Source of the DNA: Gammaproteobacteria bacterium UBA7449 | GTDB taxonomy: Bacteria; Pseudomonadota; Gammaproteobacteria; Pseudomonadales; Pseudohongiellaceae | Direction of reading: 5' to 3' | Length of the DNA: 64,000 bases | Assembly (NCBI GenBank): GCA_002477465.1 | Contig: DLPV01000019.1 | Coordinates: 19,849-83,848 of the forward strand | In this document: positions 35,058 to 44,029 of the stretch, piece after piece | Position numbering within the stretch: the stretch's first letter is position 1 | Layout: each line of letters opens with the position of its first letter | Translations under genes and position numbers: made by a program | The notes under the pieces: model-generated | What the model was told of the DNA's origin: nothing | The model's database searches: none | The model's input: only the letters and a program-made list of their open reading frames with translations

Positions 35058-36185
35058 CTAGTCTCTGACCGATGGCGGTTTATCAAGATAAACACCGCGG
35101 AGAGACAGAAACGGCTGTTCAATAAACCTGAATGATACCAAAGCACAGATAACCGTCGCGGGTACCACTAAAATCAATGTATTCACAAACGCGGTATCAA
35201 CAGGCCCGCCAATCGAAATCGTGGCATCCAGGTTGTTGATCATCAAATAAAACAATATGACATAGTGGATGAAGTAAATTGAGTAGCTGATCTTACCCAA
35301 GAAGACAAAGCCGCGATCTAGAATTCCCGCCAGGTGGCGAGAGAGCGAGATGTAGCCTACAAGAAAAACTGCCCAAGTAAGTCCTTCGACAGATGGCCAC
35401 AGAATCCAAACCGAATCCGTCAGACCACCACCTCCCATTCTGTTGAACTGATATAGGCTGACTAAAACCAGAGCGGCGCCAACCAGACCCACAGCATCCA
35501 TCTTCAAACCTTTCGTGAAGTGGTGAGAGTAAAAGTGGCCAGCGATCATACCAGCAAGGAACTGGTCAATTCTTCCGAGCAACGTCCAATACCCAAACCA
35601 ACGCATATCCATGCCATCTTCGTACACTAGCCAACGTAAGCCTATAGCCGTAAGCAGCAATAAGAAAAGCACCGCTACGCCGAATCTCTTTGTGAGCATG
35701 AGCAATAATGGGAAGATGAGATAAAACTGCCATTCGATCGCAACTGACCAAGCCACAAAAGTAAACGGGCCGCCATTAAATGCAGTCTGCAAGTTCGCCA
35801 TAAAAAATAGCGATTTTAAAACGCCTAAGACGCTCAAATTTTCGGGATAAAAGATAAAACCAAGACATAGAAAAGCTAAAAACAGGGGATATGTTCGCAG
35901 AAATCGATTCTTCAGGAATTTGAAGTACTTCAACTCTGTGTTAATTAAACCGAAAGTAAAAATGAAACCACTAAGCACAAAGAACAGGCTGACCGCGGTA
36001 TGCCCTTCGATAATCAGCGCTGAAAATAGGTTAGTTGCCTCAAGCCAATGCGTATCATCAAACTCGCGGTCGTACATTAAACGGTGATGTATAAAAAGAA
36101 CGCCGTGAAAGAGAGCAACGAGAATAGCAGCGAACCCTCGTAGGTGATCGAGTGCAGGTATGTAGCTAAAATTCTGACTTTTCAT
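35058..36185 (-). CDS. Acyltransferase 3 (OafA/YrhL-like) membrane protein
   Basis: 375 residues and about 10 TM segments. The start contains the acyltransferase-3 catalytic pattern: IPALDHLRGFAAILVALFHG (His30-type residue in FHG) and a second motif SLFFVLSGFIFTFG. Later segments are SVAIEWQFYLIFPLLL and SYSIYFIHYVILFYL. These enzymes O-acetylate glycans or lipids at the membrane. The GT-C gene lies 97 bp downstream on the same strand, and both probably modify the same surface polysaccharide. A+T-rich like its neighbour. Confidence 0.93.
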   Translation of the reverse strand: MKSQNFSYIPALDHLRGFAAILVALFHGVLFIHHRLMYDREFDDTHWLEATNLFSALIIEGHTAVSLFFVLSGFIFTFGLINTELKYFKFLKNRFLRTYPLFLAFLCLGFIFYPENLSVLGVLKSLFFMANLQTAFNGGPFTFVAWSVAIEWQFYLIFPLLLMLTKRFGVAVLFLLLLTAIGLRWLVYEDGMDMRWFGYWTLLGRIDQFLAGMIAGHFYSHHFTKGLKMDAVGLVGAALVLVSLYQFNRMGGGGLTDSVWILWPSVEGLTWAVFLVGYISLSRHLAGILDRGFVFLGKISYSIYFIHYVILFYLMINNLDATISIGGPVDTAFVNTLILVVPATVICALVSFRFIEQPFLSLRGVYLDKPPSVRD

Positions 36186-36523
36186 TTGCTGGAACAGACA
36201 AGTTGATTGTCATTCTGCGATGATTATCAGGGTTGTTTCAACAAGAATTTATAAAAGGCGTAATATTCCGTTATAAATCATCCAATGTTCAGCCCAGTTC
36301 TATCATCAGCGCAAACAAAGGCAGATTTATTATCTAATCCCTCGCGGTTAAACTAAATTTGTCTCCATTTAACGAAGCTCTACCAGCTCACCTAGTCATT
36401 AACTGATCCATCCTGACAGCTAGACGGAACAAACTGCACCCGGCTTTGGGTATTGTTTACCGTGCATCGAAAAGCCAGCGTATTCTCATCAACCTGCTTG
36501 ATTTGCAGGTGCAGGCCGATGTC
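36186..36523. other. Intergenic region without a supported gene
   Basis: About 340 bases between the acyltransferase and minor-pilin genes. It should hold the promoter of the acyltransferase gene. No RNA gene or repeat recognised. Confidence 0.5.
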
Positions 36524-36925
36524 TCAGTTTTGCCATTCTGGTAGGCGATAAGCCCGCAGTGCGATGACCCGGTGTGGTCCTTTAGGCTGATACTCGATTA
36601 GCTCCCACATATCATCTGCCTGGCCGAACATGGTTGCGTATGAATACCAGGGGCCACCATGTCTTGAGCCGTTCGGTGTGGGTGAGTTGGGTATATCGCT
36701 TGGTAACACGCCGCGTTCATAGAATTCTGTCTCTACCCGGCGCCGCAGTTCGCCAAGAATTAACAGGCCTTCAGTTGCTTTGGTCCTTACGGTGTAACTT
36801 TGCATATAAGGGGCAGCGATGCTTAACAACACGCCAAGAATCGCAGTGGCAGTGAGTAGCTCCAGCAAGGTGTAGCCAGCGTTGTGCTTGCGTCTCGATG
36901 TGAGTTGCTTACAAGAGTTTCGCAT
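36524..36925 (-). CDS. Type IV minor pilin / pseudopilin (PilE-like)
   Basis: 133 residues with a prepilin signal: short basic leader RRKHNAG, the prepilin-peptidase site before YTLLELL with Glu at position 5, and a single hydrophobic helix (TATAILGVLLSIAAPYMQSY). The C-terminal domain is small and strand-rich: GGPWYSYATMFGQADDMWELIEYQPKG. A pilin-like subunit of a type IV pilus or type II secretion system. It is immediately downstream of a B-box-like protein gene (5 bp), and the other pilus genes are not in this window. Confidence 0.85.
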   Translation of the reverse strand: MRNSCKQLTSRRKHNAGYTLLELLTATAILGVLLSIAAPYMQSYTVRTKATEGLLILGELRRRVETEFYERGVLPSDIPNSPTPNGSRHGGPWYSYATMFGQADDMWELIEYQPKGPHRVIALRAYRLPEWQN

Positions 36926-36930
36926 CAGCT

Positions 36931-37542
36931 TTAATCCAGCAGAATGGGAACTGGATTACTGCGCAGTACATAGATGCCGGTTAATCCCAAAGCCTCCGGT
37001 CGAGGATGGCTGACACGTAAATCATCTCCCTCTGACACGACTAACAGCGGCAAATCGGTTTCCTCACAACGCAATGATCGATCCACTTGCTGCCCCTCGT
37101 TGAGCTGCGTGGCAATCTCCCAGAATATCAACATGCAGGCCTGAATCTGATCCCGGGTGCGTTCCTCGGCTGCTATTTCTTCCTGGGATGAAGTGCCGCC
37201 CGACCTCGCAGATATGCTTATCTGAAATACAATGAAAATGCCGCTAAGCAGGGTTACCGCAAGCTGAATATTTCTTTTGGCGGTACTCTTTGTCTTGCTG
37301 ACGGAGACTTGTGGGGCGGTATTTGCGGCACTGTGCTCACCATCATGGACAAGATCACCCATTTGGCTTTTATTGCTCTCATTGCTTCTTTGCTCAACGT
37401 ATTCATTAGTTGATGCCACACTCTCGCAGCGTTCGCATAGAACGCTTTCACCGATATGGGTAGCACAAATTCCGCAGATGGGTATTACACAGTTTTGGCA
37501 GTCGCCAACTGCCGGTGCACCTGGGTGATGTTCGCACTTCAA
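36931..37542 (-). CDS. B-box-like zinc-finger membrane protein
   Basis: 203 residues. The N-terminus is a Cys-rich module with pattern CEHHPGAPAVGDCQNC, VIPICGIC and ESVLCERC, resembling the bacterial B-box-like zinc-finger domain. Residues about 45-90 are polar and low-complexity, then a single TM segment (IQLAVTLLSGIFIVFQISI). The C-terminus is a soluble segment ending YVLRSNPVPILLD. It overlaps nothing but precedes the minor-pilin gene by 5 bp. Role unknown; the co-linearity suggests a link to pilus assembly or to pilin quality control. Confidence 0.7.
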   Translation of the reverse strand: MKCEHHPGAPAVGDCQNCVIPICGICATHIGESVLCERCESVASTNEYVEQRSNESNKSQMGDLVHDGEHSAANTAPQVSVSKTKSTAKRNIQLAVTLLSGIFIVFQISISARSGGTSSQEEIAAEERTRDQIQACMLIFWEIATQLNEGQQVDRSLRCEETDLPLLVVSEGDDLRVSHPRPEALGLTGIYVLRSNPVPILLD

Positions 37543-37633
37543 GGAAAGTCTCCCGAAAAGATTTTGCTAATTTTTCTATGGAGAAAACTATCAGTTAAAT
37601 AGGGGCAGATCTAACGGAGAATTTTGATCCGAC

Positions 37634-38106
37634 CTAGCCGGCCGACCCATCAAACATCCACCCCATTATCCACCAGCGCTCGCCATCAGAAAACAAGGTA
37701 ATAGAATTTACGCCGCGGGTAAAAGGCTCACCTCCATCAGTTAATGCCGAGGTATAACTGCTCCACACATGCGCCATATTACCTGACCGACTTACCATGC
37801 GATCAAGTTCCACCTCATAAAACCCGTCGGCCCGAGGCAGGTTGTCGCCATGGTAGTCAGCCAGCGCATGACATTAACGAAAGGGGTGCCATTTGCATCT
37901 TTTCCGGCGATGGATACCCAGGCTTGAGGATGATGAAGGAAACGATCGCGGGCGGTATCGACAGATTCACCGGCAGGACCGGAGACGACTTCATAGTAGG
38001 CATCGATGATTGCGTCGATGCTGCTTACATCTCTGGGATCACCGGCTTGGGCATAAACCGACAGCGTAAAAAATTGAGCGAAAGCCAATAACAAAAACCT
38101 GACCAT
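37634..38106 (-). pseudogene. Exported NTF2/SnoaL-like protein, disrupted by a frameshift
   Basis: The first part (from ATG 38106, MVRFLLLAFAQFFTL with a signal peptide ending VYAQ) runs in one frame to MRWLTTMATT. The other frame then gives DYHGDNLPRADGFYEVELDRMVSRSG and ends in EPFTRGVNSITLFSDGERWW. Both parts fit one NTF2-like chain, so one base is missing around 37857-37866. The repaired protein would be about 157 residues. Upstream GGAGAGG sits 6 bp before ATG 38106, deciding the start. Real mutation or sequencing error cannot be separated here. Confidence 0.8.
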
Positions 38107-38221
38107 GTATGTCCTCTCCATCTTAATGAGATATTTGAATAAGGAAGGGTAATTCTTGTGCGCGTTTGTTCTTACTTTTTAAGAAAAGCGTTTTTCAGAT
38201 ATCGCTATATAAGCGTGCATC

Positions 38222-38605
38222 TTAATGTGGGTCCAGCACATGAATAATCGGGCGGTCATATCCAGTTGGTGGCGGCGAAAAGTAAACCCTTGGCAGTGCA
38301 GATCTGTCATCGGGAATGTGCCGATTAAAGCCGGGATCGTTCAGCCCGCTCACATAGCTATAGTCATCGGCGCCCGAGGGCTGAATGAGTCTGTCCATTC
38401 GAGCTTTGCTGGTGCAGACATTTCTCACCAGCCCGGCCGTGCCGCGGCGCACTCCCTCGGCGCAGACAATCTGTCGTCTTTTCGGCAATTCAGCGTTGTA
38501 GGCCGCGAGCTCCTGTTCTGTCATATTGAGAAATAGTTGTTCTCGACTGGTGGTGCAGGCCGCCAGTGCCATGATTGCTGCGAGGATTATTGCTGTCCGG
38601 ACCAT
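38222..38605 (-). CDS. Small lipoprotein of unknown function
   Basis: 127 residues with lipobox LAAC (about residue 17). The mature part contains NMTEQELAAYNAELPKRRQIVCAEG, a helix, and two conserved Cys (VCAEG, NVCTSK). The tail is Pro-rich (YFSPPPTGYDRPII). Not recognised. Divergent from a PQQ-type sugar dehydrogenase gene. Confidence 0.7.
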   Translation of the reverse strand: MVRTAIILAAIMALAACTTSREQLFLNMTEQELAAYNAELPKRRQIVCAEGVRRGTAGLVRNVCTSKARMDRLIQPSGADDYSYVSGLNDPGFNRHIPDDRSALPRVYFSPPPTGYDRPIIHVLDPH

Positions 38606-38897
38606 ATTAAGACTTCCGCGTGTGCCTGGGCTTTTTGGGCTATCTTAACCTTGCCTTAGGCAGTGCCAGCCTGGCAACCGAAATCTGGCAATTTCACCCT
38701 GAAATTCAAGCATTTCCACCAGATTTAATGGACAATGCATCCAGCGCTCGCTACCTTCTCGTATTCGTGAGATGTGGGCATTTTTTGGCCCCCCCCAGGG
38801 TTGAATCAATGAACTCGAAACAACGAACTCGAGACAACAAATGGTCGGTGGCCGGCGAGAAGCGCATGCCAGACCCCGCATTAAGGAGGAAAAACCA

Positions 38898-40064
38898 ATG
38901 CTTCGTTATTTAAATAAGCTTGCAGGTCTTTGCCTGGCAGCCACCGTGGCGGTGAATGCCAGTGCTCAGGACGTCTACCAGAGCGCACACCATGACTATC
39001 GCGTGGTGACAGTCGCGGAAGGTCTGGTGCATCCCTGGTCCATGGCCTGGTTGCCGAACGGCGACATGTTGATTACTGAAAAGCCCGGCCGCCTGCGCAT
39101 CGTGCGCGATGGCGAGCTGTTGCCTGAAGCCATTCCCGGTGCGCCGGAAGTGTTCTATGAAGGTCAGGGCGGTCTGTTCGATGTAGTGCCACACCCTGAA
39201 TTCAGTGATAACCAGTGGGTTTACCTGACTTTCTCCAAGCCAGTGGGTGATGGCTCAACCACGGCGATTGTGCGCGGTCGTTTGGAAAATGATCGCCTGA
39301 CTAACGTGGTGGAGCTGTTCGCAGCCCAGGCGGTTGGTTTTGGCCACTATGGCGGCAAGCTGGTTTTTGATGGAGAAGGCCACATGTTTCTGTCCCTCGG
39401 TGATCGCATGGCGCCCCCGGTGGGTGACCGTGATGCGCTGATGGCGCACCCGGCGCAGGATCTGAGCAACCATCAGGGTGTGGTAGTGCGTTTAAATGAG
39501 GACGGCACGGTGCCTGATGACAATCCCTTCGTGGGTCAGACTGGCGTACTGCCGGAAATCTGGAGCTACGGTCATCGCAGCCCCCAGGGCCTGGCCATGC
39601 ACCCGATTACTGGTGACTTGTGGGAATCCGAGCACGGTCCTCAGGGTGGCGATGAGATCAACCTGATCGAGCCCGGCAATAACTACGGCTGGCCAGTGGT
39701 TGGTCGTGGTGTGAACTACGGCGCGTTTGGCCGCCCGATTCACGTCGGTATCAGTGAAGAAGGTATGACTAACCCAAATAATTTCTGGGTACCTTCAATC
39801 GCGACTTCCGGTCTGATGATTTACAGTGGCGACAAGTTCCCCATGTGGGTTGGCGACATCTTCTCCGGTTCCCTGGCAGGTGAACAGCTCGCGCGGCTGC
39901 ACATGGATGATGATTATCGTAACGTGGTGGTTGAAGAAACTCTTGTCTATGACGTCGGACGTATCCGTGACGTGCGTCAGGGTCCGGATGGCTATATCTA
40001 TCTGGCTGTCTCTGACCGCCAGGCTGGTCCAACGCCAATCGTGCGTTTGGAACCGGTTGACTAG
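38898..40064 (+). CDS. PQQ-dependent sugar dehydrogenase, soluble (glucose/sorbosone type)
   Basis: 388 residues from ATG 38898, with GGAGG ribosome site 7 bp upstream deciding the start. Signal peptide ends VNASAQ. The six-bladed propeller pattern of the sGDH/aldose dehydrogenase family is clear: GLVHPWSMAWLPNGDMLITEKPGRL, then GQGGLFDVVPHPEF, SYGHRSPQGLAMHP and GPQGGDEINLIEPGNNYGWP. It oxidises sugar aldehydes in the periplasm with PQQ and calcium. It is followed by a strong terminator. PQQ synthesis genes are not in this window. Confidence 0.92.
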   Translation: MLRYLNKLAGLCLAATVAVNASAQDVYQSAHHDYRVVTVAEGLVHPWSMAWLPNGDMLITEKPGRLRIVRDGELLPEAIPGAPEVFYEGQGGLFDVVPHPEFSDNQWVYLTFSKPVGDGSTTAIVRGRLENDRLTNVVELFAAQAVGFGHYGGKLVFDGEGHMFLSLGDRMAPPVGDRDALMAHPAQDLSNHQGVVVRLNEDGTVPDDNPFVGQTGVLPEIWSYGHRSPQGLAMHPITGDLWESEHGPQGGDEINLIEPGNNYGWPVVGRGVNYGAFGRPIHVGISEEGMTNPNNFWVPSIATSGLMIYSGDKFPMWVGDIFSGSLAGEQLARLHMDDDYRNVVVEETLVYDVGRIRDVRQGPDGYIYLAVSDRQAGPTPIVRLEPVD

Positions 40065-40085
40065 AGAGTAGTCGAGTAAAGCCAG

Positions 40086-40115
40086 AAAAAAGGGGTTCAT
40101 CTGAGCCCCTTTTTT
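40086..40115. terminator. Rho-independent terminator
   Basis: AAAAAAGGGGTTC pairs with GAGCCCCTTTTTT; it closes the sugar dehydrogenase gene and can also serve the convergent HTH operon. Confidence 0.85.
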
Positions 40116-40160
40116 ATTGCAGCAAACAAACTTGCTTGTGTATTGAGCAAAGACGGCTGA

Positions 40161-40352
40161 CTAGTCTTCGATAAAAATGTCTTCTATTGGCATCCCAAAC
40201 AGCCTGCCGATCTTGAATGCCAGAGGAAGACTGGGGTCGTACTTTTCCTTTTCTATTGCGTTGATAGTCTGACGAGATACTTCCAGTTTCTCAGCCAGTG
40301 CCGCCTGAGACAGGTCGCGCTCGGCACGAAGAACCTTTAGCCTGCTTTTCAT
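40161..40352 (-). CDS. XRE-family HTH transcriptional regulator (YozG-like)
   Basis: 63 residues, a minimal DNA-binding domain. The helix-turn-helix is LSQAALAEKLEVSRQTINAIEKEKYDPSLPLAFKI, very close to the small YozG/XRE group. The start codon overlaps the stop of the upstream membrane-protein frame (TGATG), so the two are translationally coupled. Likely autoregulatory; an AAGCATGCTT palindrome lies in the operon's upstream region. Confidence 0.9.
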   Translation of the reverse strand: MKSRLKVLRAERDLSQAALAEKLEVSRQTINAIEKEKYDPSLPLAFKIGRLFGMPIEDIFIED

Positions 40353-40786
40353 CGGCTATAGCTCAGGGTTCGCGAAAGCTGACCGACCACATAGCACAAG
40401 GCGAACACCACCAACATATCGCTGGCGTTTGGGCCGAGAATGCCTCGGCTGGAAAGGCAGCTGAAGACAATCAAGATGAACATGCCGAGTCCAAATCCAA
40501 TGACCAGGCCATCGGACTGAATTTTTCATGCAAACTCGTCTACTCCGACATAGAACAAGTAGAATTGGTAGAACATCCAGACAGAGAGGGCTGCAGGAAA
40601 CAAGGCAACAGGCCAAAACAAGCTCTCCGGTATCAACTGGTTGATAATCACGATCTCGGATAGGGTTAGAGAGGTGGCCCAGATCAGGCACCAGGCCGCT
40701 GAGCGGAGCGCGACTTTGGTCTCTTTGGATCTATGAGGGCTGGATGCAGAATGCTCTTCTGCTGTGTTCTTCGGTGTTTCTTTCAC
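40349..40786 (-). pseudogene. Small membrane protein with in-frame TGA (partner of HTH regulator)
   Basis: The frame starts at GTG 40786 (GGAG 7 bp before) and runs 145 codons to the HTH start, with one TGA at 40526-40528, codon 87. Before the stop: SAAWCLIWATSLTLSEIVIIN and SLFWPVALFPAALSVWMFYQFYLFYVGVDEFA. After it: KIQSDGLVIGFGLGMFILIVF and then GPNASDMLVVFALCYVVGQL. The stop is flanked by well-formed TM segments, so it was probably Arg (CGA to TGA). Family is unclear; HTH plus small membrane protein is a known gene pair. Mutation, sequencing error or recoding are all possible. Confidence 0.8.
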
Positions 40787-40803
40787 GCCTGGTCTCCAAT
40801 GTA

Positions 40804-40813
40804 AAGCATGCTT
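40804..40813. promoter_or_regulatory. Perfect 10-bp palindrome, candidate HTH operator
   Basis: AAGCATGCTT is a perfect palindrome between the GTG start and the putative promoter of the HTH operon, a position suited to autoregulation. Confidence 0.4.
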
Positions 40814-40822
40814 GACACTGTT

Positions 40823-40851
40823 AATGTATGGCTGGCTTGATTAAAAGTCAA
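40823..40851 (-). promoter_or_regulatory. Predicted sigma-70 promoter of the HTH operon
   Basis: On the minus strand, TTGACT and TACATT are spaced 17 bp apart, upstream of the GTG start at 40786. A CTTGA...TCAAG inverted repeat overlaps the -35 element and could be a second operator. Confidence 0.55.
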
Positions 40852-40957
40852 GTAAGATTTACATATTAATTTGTTGGGTGGATTTGGGGAAAGGTGAATC
40901 TAAACGGCACTCGGGCGCAGCCGCGATGTGTAAACTCTGCAACGACGGATTTTTTGA

Positions 40958-41578
40958 ATGAATTTGAAAAAGCTCAAACAAGCCGAAGCACTATTCCTGG
41001 CCCGCTATCCGAAAGGGTTTACCGATCCCAAAATGGCGGTCATTGGCAAGAAGCACAACATGAACCGGATGATCGAGCAGGTTCAGGAGAGCTTCGCTAA
41101 ACCTGAATTTAAGGACTCCCGCGCTATTGTGGAAGACATGGCCCGTTACGTAGGCAGGTCATCCATGGTGTCCATGTTCGAAAAACCCAAGTATAGGGAT
41201 TTCGTCAGGTCGTTGAATTCTGTTGAACAAGAGGCATTGGCATCGGGTCTGAAGAACCAGTTACACGGAGACCAGCAGCTGGGTTTCGAGATGGTGCTAT
41301 CTGTGCTGCAGTCGCGCAAACTGGCGAAGTGGTCGCTGATTTCCATTTTGCCGGTTTATTTCCATCCTTTGGATGAAGTATTTGTAAAGCCCACCACTGC
41401 CAAGGGCGTGATCTCACACTTTGAGCTAGGGGGCCTGGAATACAAACCTCAGCCAAGCTGGGAGTTTTACGAAAACTATCGCAGGCACATTCTCAGCATG
41501 AAGAAAAAGGTCAAAAAGTCACTATCACCCAACAACGCAGCTTTCACCGGTTTCCTGATGATGTCGCTACGAACCTGA
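40958..41578 (+). CDS. Conserved hypothetical protein
   Basis: 206 residues, cytosolic and mostly helical: no signal peptide or TM. Start is MNLKKLKQAEALFLARYPKGF. The middle segment has SVEQEALASGLKNQLHGDQQLGFEMVL and the C-terminal part KWSLISILPVYFHPLDEVFVKPTTAK. Not recognised. It is divergent from the HTH operon and its own promoter must lie in the 170-bp gap. Ordinary base and codon use. Confidence 0.7.
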   Translation: MNLKKLKQAEALFLARYPKGFTDPKMAVIGKKHNMNRMIEQVQESFAKPEFKDSRAIVEDMARYVGRSSMVSMFEKPKYRDFVRSLNSVEQEALASGLKNQLHGDQQLGFEMVLSVLQSRKLAKWSLISILPVYFHPLDEVFVKPTTAKGVISHFELGGLEYKPQPSWEFYENYRRHILSMKKKVKKSLSPNNAAFTGFLMMSLRT

Positions 41579-41779
41579 GCTGACTTGGTGAATAAATGCC
41601 ATACTTTTCATGGGGTTATAAATTTGCTCCAGCCTGTATGCGGCCCCGAAGAATAGACTCTGCTGCGAGGCTATGCCAAACTCCTGATGCCTTAGCGAGC
41701 AAGCGCTCGCTTTAAAGCCTCCGCTGCTGTTGGCGGATTCAATCACAGATTTGAAGCAAGAATTAAAGGAAGACTATCC

Positions 41780-43882
41780 ATGACTTTTCGTGCAATAGGG
41801 CTGGCGGGATTAACCCTGGCAGTAGCGCTGCCAGTTGCGGCGCAGCAGTCTGAATACGGCGCAGCAATTGACGCTGAGCGCCTGCAGGGTGCAGATAGTG
41901 AAAATGAGTCCTGGCTCAGCTATGGCCGCACCTACGATGAACAGCGCTATAGCCCGTTGGATCAGATTAATCGGGATACCGTGAGCGAACTCGGCCTGAG
42001 TTGGTATGCGGATATGACCACCAGTCGCGGGCAGGAATCCACTCCAGTGGTGGTAGACGGTGCACTTTACATCACTACTGCCTGGAGCCTCGTACATGCC
42101 TTCGACGTGCGCAGCGGAGAGCGACTTTGGACTTATGATCCCCAGGTGGATCGTGGCAAGGGTCGGGATGCCTGCTGCGATGTGGTGAATCGCGGTGTCG
42201 CGGCCTGGGACGGCAAGATATTTGTAGGGACCCTGGATGGGCGCCTGGTTGCCCTCGACTCAGCTAGCGGTGACGTCGAATGGGAAGTGGCAACTGTAGA
42301 TGCGTCGCTGCCATACACGATTACCGGCGCGCCGCGCGTGGTTAAAGGCAAGGTCTTGATTGGCAACGGGGGTGCGGAGTACGGCGTACGCGGTTTCGTG
42401 ACTGCCTATGATGCCGAGACAGGCGAGCAGGCCTGGCGCTTCTACACTGTTCCCGGCAATCCGGCGGACGGCTATGAAAGTGACGTGATGACCGCGGCCG
42501 CCGATACCTGGACCGGTGCCTGGTGGAACCTGGGCGGTGGCGGCACTGTGTGGGATGCTATGGCCTACGACCCTGAGTTAGATCTGCTCTATATTGGAGT
42601 CGGAAATGGATCACCCTGGAATCAGGCTCTGCGTAGCCCTGGCGGTGGTGACAACCTGTTTCTTTCCTCCATTGTGGCATTGGATCCGGACGACGGCAGC
42701 TACCGTTGGCACTACCAGACTACACCGGGCGAAACCTGGGACTACACTGCGACCCAGCACATCATGCTGGCCGATCTCGAGATTGAGGGTGATATACGCC
42801 GCGTCGTGATGCAGGCACCCAAGAACGGCTTCTTTTATGTGCTGGATGCCGAAGATGGTGAATTGATTTCTGCCAATAACTACACGCCTGTAAACTGGGC
42901 GACCCATATTGACCTGCAGACTGGCCGTCCGGTTGAGGTTGCCGATGCCCGCTATGAGAAGTCAAACAACCCGGCCATTGTTCTGCCTGGGCCGCTGGGT
43001 GGTCACAACTGGTATCCCATGGCGTTCAGCCAGGATACCGGCCTGGTCTACATTCCAGTGACTGAAAACTTCATGGGCTACGTGGCTGACGGCGAGTTCG
43101 TGACCGACCCTGATGGCTGGAATACCGGTGTCGATTTTGGACGAGGATTTCAATTAGTAATGAGTCAGCCCGAAATTCCAAGCAATGCCTCTCTGCTAAA
43201 AGCCTGGAACCCGGTGACTCAAGAAGAGGTGTGGCGCGTGCAGCATCCAATCGGAGAAGGGAATGCGGGCGTGCTCGCAACGGCCGGTGGTCTGGTGTTT
43301 CAGGGTACGCGCTCCGGGGAATTCGTCGCCTATAACGATGAGACCGGTGAAGCCCTGTGGACAGACTACGTTCAGGCCGGGGTGATGGCAGCACCAGCGA
43401 CCTTCACTGTGGACGGTGAGCAACATATTGCCCTGCTGGTGGGGTCACCTGCGCTTCCCAAGGCGGGGCCAGGCGCGGCAGAACCTACTACGGTGGCATC
43501 AAGAAACAATTCGCGCCTGTTGATTTATCGCGCTGGCGGCGACGCCATGCTGCCCAGTAATCCAATCACCACCAGTGTGGAAGGTGATTTTGAAATTCCC
43601 CAGATCGAGGCATCCAATGAGTTGCTGTCCCAAGGGGAGACCGCCTACAACCGCAACTGCTCGGTCTGTCACGGCCCAATGGGTATATCCCTGCGTGCGG
43701 ATACCTACCCTGATCTGCGTCTGAGTCGTCGCATAGCAACTCAGAATTCCTGGGCTGCCGTGGTATTAGAGGGCGAGTTATCCGACGCCGGCATGGTGTC
43801 CTTCGACAGTGAACTGAGTGATAGCGATGCCGAGGCAATACGCACCTATATCATCAACCAGGCGAATCTGACCCTGCAATAG
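41780..43882 (+). CDS. Quinohemoprotein alcohol dehydrogenase (PQQ plus C-terminal heme c)
   Basis: 700 residues with signal peptide GLAGLTLAVALPVAAQ. The eight-bladed quinoprotein core starts near NESWLSYGRTYDEQRYSPLDQI. The vicinal disulfide is seen as adjacent Cys in DACCDVVNRGVA. Later segments include VTENFMGYV and the tryptophan-docking strands. The C-terminus carries one c-type heme site, NRNCSVCHGPMG (about residue 620), so electrons pass within the chain to heme. Primary or secondary alcohols are the usual substrates, in the periplasm. A terminator follows. Confidence 0.95.
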   Translation: MTFRAIGLAGLTLAVALPVAAQQSEYGAAIDAERLQGADSENESWLSYGRTYDEQRYSPLDQINRDTVSELGLSWYADMTTSRGQESTPVVVDGALYITTAWSLVHAFDVRSGERLWTYDPQVDRGKGRDACCDVVNRGVAAWDGKIFVGTLDGRLVALDSASGDVEWEVATVDASLPYTITGAPRVVKGKVLIGNGGAEYGVRGFVTAYDAETGEQAWRFYTVPGNPADGYESDVMTAAADTWTGAWWNLGGGGTVWDAMAYDPELDLLYIGVGNGSPWNQALRSPGGGDNLFLSSIVALDPDDGSYRWHYQTTPGETWDYTATQHIMLADLEIEGDIRRVVMQAPKNGFFYVLDAEDGELISANNYTPVNWATHIDLQTGRPVEVADARYEKSNNPAIVLPGPLGGHNWYPMAFSQDTGLVYIPVTENFMGYVADGEFVTDPDGWNTGVDFGRGFQLVMSQPEIPSNASLLKAWNPVTQEEVWRVQHPIGEGNAGVLATAGGLVFQGTRSGEFVAYNDETGEALWTDYVQAGVMAAPATFTVDGEQHIALLVGSPALPKAGPGAAEPTTVASRNNSRLLIYRAGGDAMLPSNPITTSVEGDFEIPQIEASNELLSQGETAYNRNCSVCHGPMGISLRADTYPDLRLSRRIATQNSWAAVVLEGELSDAGMVSFDSELSDSDAEAIRTYIINQANLTLQ

Positions 43883-43911
43883 GTTGGCTTAAACCTTGAG
43901 TTGCATCAGTC

Positions 43912-43940
43912 AAAAAGGGGGACCGCAGGTCCCCTTTTTT
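43912..43940. terminator. Rho-independent terminator
   Basis: AAAAAGGGGGACC pairs with GGTCCCCTTTTTT around GCA, just after the quinohemoprotein gene. Confidence 0.88.
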
Positions 43941-44029
43941 CGTTGTGATGTCGCGCCACTGGCACGCGACTTTGTTGGTGATGGAAAACTGGCTACACTG
44001 GGTTAAATCATTAGAGGGAGTCAGTCGAT

